DNA of 12,028 nt, taken from positions 1 through 12,028 of the forward strand of contig DASSVP010000067.1 in NCBI GenBank assembly GCA_035705985.1, written 5' to 3'. Of the stretch, positions 7,374 through 12,028 are shown piece after piece. The position numbers were made by a program, and so were the translations under genes. Position 1 is the first letter of the stretch, and every line of letters starts with the position of its first letter. The notes beneath the pieces were generated by a model. The model was not told the DNA's origin. It saw nothing but the letters and a program-made list of their open reading frames with translations, and ran no database searches. The stretch is from JACVRW01 sp035705985 (lineage in GTDB: Bacteria > Actinomycetota > Thermoleophilia > Solirubrobacterales > Thermoleophilaceae).

Positions 7374-7390
7374 GCCCGGACCGGCCGGGC
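7374..7390. other. inverted repeat in the divergent gap
   Basis: GCCCGG (7374-7379) and CCGGGC (7385-7390) pair across a 5-nt loop (ACCGG). The repeat lies in the 95-bp gap between the divergent hypothetical gene and ATPase gene. It could be an operator or simply chance in GC-rich DNA. Confidence 0.25.
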
Positions 7391-7412
7391 GGCGTGCTTT
7401 ATTGAGGGTTGG

Positions 7413-8168
7413 ATGGTTTCCCGGGGCGCGCCACACCTTCGCCAGAGCGGCATGCGGAACGAGCCGTGTCGCTACGGCGAGTGCGACGGCAGCGGCTGGA
7501 TCGAGGTGGAGGAGACGAACGGCGCGCGAGAGTGCCGGTGCCGGCGCGAGCGCGTGGCCGCGGCCCGGGCGGCTCGGCTCGCGACGTCGATCCCCGAGCG
7601 CTACCACGGGGTCGACTTCGACCGCTGGCCCATCACGAATCTCTATCCCCTCATCGTCAAAGAGGTCCGCAAGTACTGCCGGCGGCTGAGCGAGAACATC
7701 GAGACAGGGCGCGGCCTCTACTTCTTCGGTGAGACGGGCAGCGGGAAGACCAGCCTCGCGATGTGCGTCGCGAAGGAGGTCCTCAAGGAGCGCCGCTCGC
7801 TTGCCATCTTCTCGGGCCCCGAGCTCCTCGCGCGAATCGGCGCGACCTACGACGACAACGCACGGGAGAGCTACCTCGGGCTACTCGAGCTGCTCGGGAG
7901 CGTTGATTTTCTGATCCTCGAGGATCTGGCGGTGGCGAAGCAGAACGAGTGGCGCCTGGAGCAGCTGTACGCCGTCGTCAATCGCAGGTACGAGGACCAG
8001 CGGCCGATCCTCGTGACCGCCGATGTGGCGGAGGCGGAGGCTCTCGGTGATCATGTTGGGCGTAGGACGTGTTCGCGGATCCTGGAGATGTGCGAGCCGA
8101 TGCCCTTCCTCGACGGGGATCACCGTGTCAAGGCAACGAAGCCTGAGGACGTTCGTCTCGCTGGCTAG
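7413..8168 (+). CDS. DnaC/IstB-like AAA+ ATPase with N-terminal Cys cluster
   Basis: A 251-residue cytosolic ATPase of the DnaC/DnaI/IstB group, whose known members load replicative helicases or help transposases. The N-terminus has C19-x4-C24 followed by C41-x-C43, a probable zinc-binding finger as in other DnaC-like proteins (CDGSGW between the pairs). The AAA+ core shows Walker A GETGSGKTS (106-114), Walker B FLILEDL (166-172), a sensor-I-like ILVTAD (199-204), and the Arg-rich GRRTCSRI box with a likely Arg finger (216-223). The ATG at 7413 has GAGGG 4 nt upstream and TATTGA 7 nt upstream; ATG 7452 would remove 13 residues but keep the Cys pairs. No IstA-like transposase or replication gene is adjacent, so an IstB role is unlikely. 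It is a single gene, with a convergent neighbour 86 bp away. Confidence 0.85.
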   Translation: MVSRGAPHLRQSGMRNEPCRYGECDGSGWIEVEETNGARECRCRRERVAAARAARLATSIPERYHGVDFDRWPITNLYPLIVKEVRKYCRRLSENIETGRGLYFFGETGSGKTSLAMCVAKEVLKERRSLAIFSGPELLARIGATYDDNARESYLGLLELLGSVDFLILEDLAVAKQNEWRLEQLYAVVNRRYEDQRPILVTADVAEAEALGDHVGRRTCSRILEMCEPMPFLDGDHRVKATKPEDVRLAG

Positions 8169-8254
8169 CGCGGCGCGCTGGGGCGCGGCGAGCCGGCACG
8201 CCGGTCGCCCTTCGACGTGTCACCGCTGGGCGGCGAGTAGCTGCGCGCGCTCGT

Positions 8255-8572
8255 CTAGCAGACGTCGCCACCCAAACGCTCCTCGACGCTCCTGACCTTG
8301 TCGTCGAGGGTCTGGTCCGGGCGGTCGCGCCGCTCGTCGAGCTTCAGCACTGTGTAGACCCGAGGGATGCCCTGGTCGAAGGGGATCGCGTGCAGCTCGC
8401 CCACGACGGCGAGGATGTCGTCGGTGCTGCCCTCGAGCGAGGTTCCCATCGCGTGCATGTGGAACTTCACCCGCTGCTGGGCACGGAGGCGGCGCTTGAT
8501 CTCGGCGATGTACTCGCTCGCGCTCGGACCCTGGCGGCCCAGCGCGAGGACTGTCAGGTCGGCGGTGGCCAT
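8255..8572 (-). CDS. MTH1187-type thiamine-binding protein (UPF0045)
   Basis: A 105-residue ferredoxin-fold protein of the Thiamine_BP/UPF0045 family, whose members bind thiamine and form tetramers; their cellular role is poorly defined. Family marks are an SASEYI segment (17-22), HAMGTSLEGS (40-49), the helix DDILAVVGELH, and LDERRDRPDQTLDDKVRSVE near the end, all at the expected spacing and length. It is the last gene of the fatty-acid operon. Its ATG lies inside the end of the 3-hydroxyacyl-CoA dehydrogenase gene (19-nt overlap). GGGAGGA directly abuts the ATG, a spacing too short for ordinary initiation, so translation probably depends on ribosomes finishing the upstream gene. The 86-bp gap to the convergent ATPase gene shows no strong terminator. 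Confidence 0.88.
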   Translation of the reverse strand: MATADLTVLALGRQGPSASEYIAEIKRRLRAQQRVKFHMHAMGTSLEGSTDDILAVVGELHAIPFDQGIPRVYTVLKLDERRDRPDQTLDDKVRSVEERLGGDVC

Positions 8573-10086
8573 TCCTCCCGAAGGCTACGCCCGAGCGCCG
8601 CGGCGCGGCGCAGAAGCGGCGCCGTCCGGTAGCGCTCCTCGCGGCGCTCTGCCCAGAGGCCGTCGAGCACCGCGACCACGTGGTCGACGCCGATCGCCTC
8701 GCTCCACTCGACGGGCCCGCGCGGGTGCGAGAGGCCGAGGGTGAGGCCGGCGTCCACGTCGTCCGCCGAGCCGACGCCCTCGCCGATGGCGAAGGCGGCC
8801 TCGTTCACGAGCTGGCAGACGATGCGACCGAGCACCAGGCCCGGCGCGTCCTCGACCCACTCGGTGAGGAGGCCGAGGTTGCGGAAGAACTCCTCCACAG
8901 CGTCTGCCGCGAACTGCTGAGTCGTCGGCAGACGCGTGAGCTCGACGAGTCTCGCGTCCGGGAGCAGATGAAAGCCCACAGCGCCGGGCTCTCCGCGTGC
9001 CGCCAGGCTGCTCGCGGCGCACAGCACACCCAACGGAGCCCCACCCGGAGGCGACGGATCCGGGCGGATGCGGGCATCGATAACGAGCTCGGTCGGCCCA
9101 CCCTCCCGAAGCTCATACCCCGCTTCCCGCGCAGCGTCCTGGATAAGGCTTGCTACAGACGTCCTACCCAGGACGCTTACGAAGGTTCCAAGACCTTCAC
9201 CGCCGTCGTTCGCCAGCGGCTCGGGATCGTCCGGCCGGTACGAGCCGTCGTCCGCGTAGTCGTAGTAGCCGCTTCCCGTCTTCCGGCCGAGCCGCCCGGC
9301 GGCGACCATGCGCGCCTGGATCGTGCTCGGGCGCCAGCGGGGCTCGCCGAATGAGAGCTCGTGGAAGGACTTCGCCACCTCGAAGCCCACGTCCACACCG
9401 ACGAGGTCCATCAGCTCGAACGGGCCCATGCGGAAGCCGCCGCCGAGCCGGCAGATCCGGTCGATCTGCTCGTGGGTCGCGACGCCCTCCGCGAGCAGCC
9501 GGAGCCCCTCGCCGCTGAACGGGCGGCCGCAGCGGTTCACGAGGAAGCCCGGGCCGTCTGCGGCCACGATCACCCGCTTGCCCATCGCGCGGCCCACCTC
9601 GATCGCGCGCTCCACCACCTCGTCCGCGCTCTGGTCCGCCCGGATCACCTCGAGCAGCGGCATGAGCGGCGGCGGGTTGAAGAAGTGCATGCCCACGACC
9701 CGCTCCGGCCGAGCGGCGGCGCCGGCGAGCGAGGTCACGGGGATGGAAGACGTGTTCGTCGCGAGTACAACGTCGTCGCCACAGACGAGTGACAAGGCAC
9801 CGAAGAGGTCGCGCTTGAGGTCGGCTCGTTCGGGTGCGGCCTCGATGACGAGGTTGCATGGTGCGAGCTCATCGAGGGTCGACACGGGCTCGAGCAGGGC
9901 GGCGGAGTCGCTGTCGGTGCGTCCCTTCTCGACCCACTTCGCGAGGCCGCGGCGGGCGCTCTCGGTGCCGCGCTGGAGCGCCTCGGGCACCGGGTCGTGG
10001 AGCAGCGTTCGGAACGCCGCCGCGGCCGCGAGCTGCGCGATGCCGGCTCCCATCGTGCCGGCGCCCACGACGCCGATGGTCGTCAC
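8554..10086 (-). CDS. 3-Hydroxyacyl-CoA dehydrogenase with duplicated C-terminal domain (PaaH/FadB2-like)
   Basis: A 510-residue cytosolic NAD-dependent dehydrogenase for the third step of beta-oxidation or a related acyl-CoA route. The Rossmann NAD site is GVVGAGTMGAG (GxGxxG at residues 8-13). Catalytic residues are at the spacing known for the family: S113 (NTSSI), H134 (MHFFNPP), E146 and N184 (GFLVNR). A first 3HCDH C-terminal domain covers about 182-280. After a linker of about 100 residues, a second copy (about 412-500, GLVLGRIVCQLVNEA and LSHPRGPVEW) follows, as in PaaH-type proteins of roughly 500 residues. Residues 304-318 are encoded by copy 2 of the palindromic repeat; the frame is open and the active site is not affected. 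The GTG start overlaps the enoyl-CoA hydratase stop as GTGA. Assignment to a specific pathway is uncertain. Confidence 0.93.
   Translation of the reverse strand: MTTIGVVGAGTMGAGIAQLAAAAAFRTLLHDPVPEALQRGTESARRGLAKWVEKGRTDSDSAALLEPVSTLDELAPCNLVIEAAPERADLKRDLFGALSLVCGDDVVLATNTSSIPVTSLAGAAARPERVVGMHFFNPPPLMPLLEVIRADQSADEVVERAIEVGRAMGKRVIVAADGPGFLVNRCGRPFSGEGLRLLAEGVATHEQIDRICRLGGGFRMGPFELMDLVGVDVGFEVAKSFHELSFGEPRWRPSTIQARMVAAGRLGRKTGSGYYDYADDGSYRPDDPEPLANDGGEGLGTFVSVLGRTSVASLIQDAAREAGYELREGGPTELVIDARIRPDPSPPGGAPLGVLCAASSLAARGEPGAVGFHLLPDARLVELTRLPTTQQFAADAVEEFFRNLGLLTEWVEDAPGLVLGRIVCQLVNEAAFAIGEGVGSADDVDAGLTLGLSHPRGPVEWSEAIGVDHVVAVLDGLWAERREERYRTAPLLRRAAALGRSLREEWPPPT
9121..9178. repeat. palindromic dispersed repeat, copy 2 (inside a coding sequence)
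   Basis: AGCGTCCTGG (9133-9142) and CCAGGACGCT (9168-9177) are perfect 10-bp inverted arms. The 45-bp core 9133-9177 aligns without gaps to 5545-5589, and the left flank 9121-9132 matches 5533-5544 at 10 of 12 positions. It lies in the interdomain linker of the 3-hydroxyacyl-CoA dehydrogenase gene and makes up exactly 15 codons (residues 304-318). Codons such as AGG, TCT, GTA, GCA and CTT are rare in the surrounding G/C-ending genes, and the segment is visibly less GC-rich than its flanks. That fits an inserted element that stayed in frame. Confidence 0.7.
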
Positions 10087-10850
10087 CGGCCGCGGAACTC
10101 CGGCTTGCGCTTCTCGAGGAACGCGGTCATGCCCTCCACGCGGTCCTCGGTGGCCATCGCCAGCTCGTAGAGGCGGCGCTCGTGGTCGAGCCCGGCCGAC
10201 AGTGGAGTCTCGTCGGCCGCCAGCACGGCCTGCTTCCCGAGCCGGACCGCGAGCGGCGGGCGCTCGGCCACCGTGGCCGCGAGCTCCAGGGCGGCGTCGA
10301 GCCAGCCGTCGTCGGGCGCCACGCTCGTCACGATCCCGAGCTCGCGCGCCTCGGCCGCGCCGATGCGCCGGCCGGTGAGCACGAGCTCCATCGCCCGCTG
10401 CTTTCCCATCACGCGCGCGAGCCGCTGCGTGCCCCCGCCGCCCGGGATGATTCCCAGCAGGATCTCCGGCTGGCCGAACTCGGCGGACTCGGCCGCGACG
10501 ATCATGTCGCAGGCCAGGGCGAGCTCACAGCCGCCCCCGAGGGCGTAGCCCGACACCGCGGCCACGAGCGGGGTCCGGATGGCGGCGAGCCGCGGCCAGA
10601 AGCGCGCGGCCGGCGAGGTGAGCACGTCCTGGAAGCTGCGCGTGGCCATCACCTTGATGTCCGCCCCGGCGGCGAACCACTTGTCGCCGCCCGCGATCAC
10701 GATGCAGCGCACCTCAGGGTCCTCGTCCCAGCGCTCCACGACCGAGGCCAGCTCCTCCATGAGCTCCGGCGAGAGCGCGTTCCGGGCGTCGGGCCGGTCG
10801 AGGCGCGCGAGCCCGACGGCGCCGCGGGTCTCGGCCGAGACGGTGGCCAT
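10083..10850 (-). CDS. Enoyl-CoA hydratase/isomerase
   Basis: A 255-residue crotonase-fold enzyme that adds water to 2-enoyl-CoA, the second step of beta-oxidation, in the cytosol. LDRPDARNALS near the N-terminus and FAAGADIK (59-66) shape the CoA and oxyanion site; ALGGGCE carries the second oxyanion NH. Both catalytic acids of true hydratases are present, E109 (GGGCE) and E129 (GQPEILLGIIPG), 20 residues apart as in rat mitochondrial enoyl-CoA hydratase. The C-terminal EGMTAFLEKRKPEFRGR is the usual trimer-contact tail. The ATG is 2 nt after the acyl-CoA dehydrogenase stop, and its own stop overlaps the next start as GTGA, so the three genes are coupled. Closest in style to PaaF-like hydratases; the natural acyl chain is unknown. 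Confidence 0.94.
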   Translation of the reverse strand: MATVSAETRGAVGLARLDRPDARNALSPELMEELASVVERWDEDPEVRCIVIAGGDKWFAAGADIKVMATRSFQDVLTSPAARFWPRLAAIRTPLVAAVSGYALGGGCELALACDMIVAAESAEFGQPEILLGIIPGGGGTQRLARVMGKQRAMELVLTGRRIGAAEARELGIVTSVAPDDGWLDAALELAATVAERPPLAVRLGKQAVLAADETPLSAGLDHERRLYELAMATEDRVEGMTAFLEKRKPEFRGR

Positions 10851-10852
10851 CG

Positions 10853-12028
10853 CTACGGCACCAGCGCGTTCTCGCCGGTGACGGCGCGCCCGATGATCAG
10901 CTTCTGGATCTGGGAGGTGCCCTCGTAGAGCGTCGTCACGCGCGCGTCGCGCAGGTAGCGCTCCACGGGGTAGTCGTCCACGTAGCCGGATCCACCGTGC
11001 ACCTGGATCGCCTTGTTCGCGCAGTCAACGGCAGCCTCGGTGGCGTACAGCTTCGCGATCGACGTCTCCGTGGTATTCGGCTTGCCCTGGTCCTTCAGCC
11101 AGCCCGCCCGCCAGACGAGCCCGCGCGCGGCGTCGGTCTGCACGACCATGTCGGCGATCATCTCCTGCACGAGCTGGAAGGAGGCGATCGGGCGGTCGAA
11201 CTGCGTGCGCTCCTTCGCGTACGCCACCGACGCGTCCAGCGAGGCCTGGCAGATGCCCACGCAGCCGGCCGCGACGCTGTAGCGGCCCGAGTCGAGCGCG
11301 GACATCGCGATCTTGAAGCCGTCGCCGATCTGGCCCATCAGCGCGTCGTCGCCCACCTCCACGCCGTCGAGCGACAGCTCGGCCGTGTCGGACCCCTTCA
11401 GGCCCAGCTTGCCGTGGATCTCCTGGGAGGAGAAGCCGTCCGCGTCGGTCGGCACGAGGAAGCACGCGAGTCCCTTGTGCTTCTTCGACGGATCGGTCTG
11501 GGCGAAGATCATCGCGAGCTTCGCGTAGTTCCCCAGCGAGATCCACATCTTGCCGCCGTTGATGCGCCAGCCGCCGTCGATCTTCTCGGCGCGCGTCTTC
11601 AGGTTCGAGGCGTCCGAGCCGGTGTCGGGCTCGGTCAGGCCGAAGCAGCCGAGTGCCTCACCGGAGCAAAGCTGGGGCAGCCACTGCTGCTTCTGCTCCT
11701 CGGTGCCCCAGCGGTCCAGCGACCCGGCCACCAGCCCGAGGTGCACCGACATGATCGAACGCACGTTGGCGTCGCCGCGGCCGAGCTCCTCGATGAAGAC
11801 GCAGTAGGTCAGCGGGTCGGCGCCGCCGCCGCCGTACGCCTCGGGGTCCGTCATGCCGACGAACCCGGTGCTGCGCAGCCCGTCGAGCGCCAGCTCGGCC
11901 GTGTCCGACCCCTTCAGCCCGAGCTTGCCGTGGATCTCCTGGGTCGAGAAGCCGGGCGAGTCGGTCGGGACGAGGAAGCAGGCCAGGCCCTTGTGCTTCA
12001 GCTCCGGATCGGTCTGGGCGAAGATCAG
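10853..12028 (-). CDS. Acyl-CoA dehydrogenase, chimeric at its N-terminal side and cut by the right edge
   Basis: FAD-dependent acyl-CoA dehydrogenase (first step of beta-oxidation). From ATG 11854 on it is a normal family member: EAYGGGGADPLTY, LTEPDTGSD and KMWISLGNYA (FAD/substrate contacts), RTQFDRPIASFQ, QVHGGSGY, and TLYEGTSQIQ, whose Glu is the usual catalytic base. The frame does not begin there, however. It stays open to the window edge (391 residues visible), and the 50 residues encoded by 11880-12028 are a second version of this protein's own middle-domain segment, from IFAQTDP to AELALDG, joined in frame to GLRSTGFVGM. The usual N-terminal helices (about 55 residues) are missing. 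This is either a recombinant gene or a misassembly; ATG 11854 is unlikely to be the natural start. It is the first visible gene of the operon, 2 nt before the hydratase. Confidence 0.88.
   Translation of the reverse strand: MIFAQTDPELKHKGLACFLVPTDSPGFSTQEIHGKLGLKGSDTAELALDGLRSTGFVGMTDPEAYGGGGADPLTYCVFIEELGRGDANVRSIMSVHLGLVAGSLDRWGTEEQKQQWLPQLCSGEALGCFGLTEPDTGSDASNLKTRAEKIDGGWRINGGKMWISLGNYAKLAMIFAQTDPSKKHKGLACFLVPTDADGFSSQEIHGKLGLKGSDTAELSLDGVEVGDDALMGQIGDGFKIAMSALDSGRYSVAAGCVGICQASLDASVAYAKERTQFDRPIASFQLVQEMIADMVVQTDAARGLVWRAGWLKDQGKPNTTETSIAKLYATEAAVDCANKAIQVHGGSGYVDDYPVERYLRDARVTTLYEGTSQIQKLIIGRAVTGENALVP
11880..12028. repeat. 149-bp direct repeat of acyl-CoA dehydrogenase middle-domain sequence (second copy at 11364-11512)
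   Basis: Positions 11880-12028 align without gaps to 11364-11512. By hand I count 18 mismatches in 149 positions, about 88% identity. Both encode IFAQTDP..KHKGLACFLVPTD and EIHGKLGLKGSDTAEL, with paralogue-like differences between (ELKHKG versus SKKHKG, SPGFST versus ADGFSS). The repeat reaches the window edge, so its full length is unknown. It ends on the left at the shared LDG codons, just where the frame switches to N-terminal-domain sequence. Confidence 0.85.

Noticed and set aside
6646..7689. 347-codon plus-strand frame across the convergent and divergent gene boundary
   Set aside because: Crosses the ends of two supported genes on different strands; Arg/Ala-rich and without recognisable motifs.
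8040..8090. Possible third partial copy of the palindromic repeat (GTAGGACGT) in the ATPase gene
   Set aside because: Only about 9 bp match the repeat interior, with no arms, and the encoded GRRTCSRI box is expected in this ATPase family.
7413..8168. IstB helper of an insertion sequence
   Set aside because: No IstA-like transposase, terminal inverted repeats or target duplication is visible on either side.
8169..8254. Terminator between the convergent ATPase and thiamine-binding genes
   Set aside because: Only a 4-bp CCGG/CCGG pairing is seen, with no T-run on either strand, so I do not call one.
9308..10928. Two long plus-strand frames (356 codons each) opposite the dehydrogenase and hydratase genes
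   Set aside because: Ser/Arg- or His/Arg-rich shadows; the minus strand has complete catalytic motifs for both enzymes.

Overview
The window is dense, high-GC bacterial chromosome with short gaps, GTG starts and 2-19 nt junctions between co-directional genes. Features that point to Actinomycetota, most likely a Thermoleophilia-type lineage (Solirubrobacterales/Gaiellales), are a monomeric AcnA-type aconitase, a Sec-exported RTX-repeat protein, TANNNT-type -10 elements sitting right at start codons, and an acyl-CoA dehydrogenase/enoyl-CoA hydratase/3-hydroxyacyl-CoA dehydrogenase cluster. The lineage is inferred from gene content, as there is no rRNA or marker gene here.

Left part (1-2789): on the minus strand, a PHP-domain phosphoesterase is translationally coupled (GTGA overlap) to an MFS exporter that runs off the left edge. 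Only 30 bp away, an exported calcium-binding RTX-repeat protein is transcribed in the opposite direction. Middle (2815-6793): the plus strand carries acnA, then a class V aminotransferase of the cysteine-desulfurase-like VC1184 subfamily. The gap between them holds a palindromic repeat and a promoter-like motif. Next (6790-8168): a small conserved protein on the minus strand converges on the aminotransferase, and a DnaC-like AAA+ ATPase with an N-terminal zinc-finger-like Cys cluster diverges from it. Right part (8255-12028): a tightly coupled minus-strand operon runs acyl-CoA dehydrogenase, enoyl-CoA hydratase, two-domain 3-hydroxyacyl-CoA dehydrogenase, MTH1187-type thiamine-binding protein. 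The first three would carry out the first three steps of beta-oxidation; no thiolase is visible.

Three observations stand out. (1) A palindromic repeat with arms AGCGTCCTG/CAGGACGCT and an equal 27-bp interior occurs twice: once after acnA, and once inside the 3-hydroxyacyl-CoA dehydrogenase gene, where it contributes exactly 15 in-frame codons with atypical codon use. (2) The aminotransferase has its conserved N-terminus in frame but no ATG/GTG/TTG to start it; an ATC lies 6 nt after a -10-like TAGGGT. (3) The acyl-CoA dehydrogenase frame at the right edge is chimeric: a second, about 88% identical copy of part of its own middle domain is joined in frame to its N-terminal domain. That could be a real recombination or an assembly artefact.

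No RNA genes, CRISPR arrays, insertion sequences or phage genes were found. No gene-free stretch exceeds about 100 bp.
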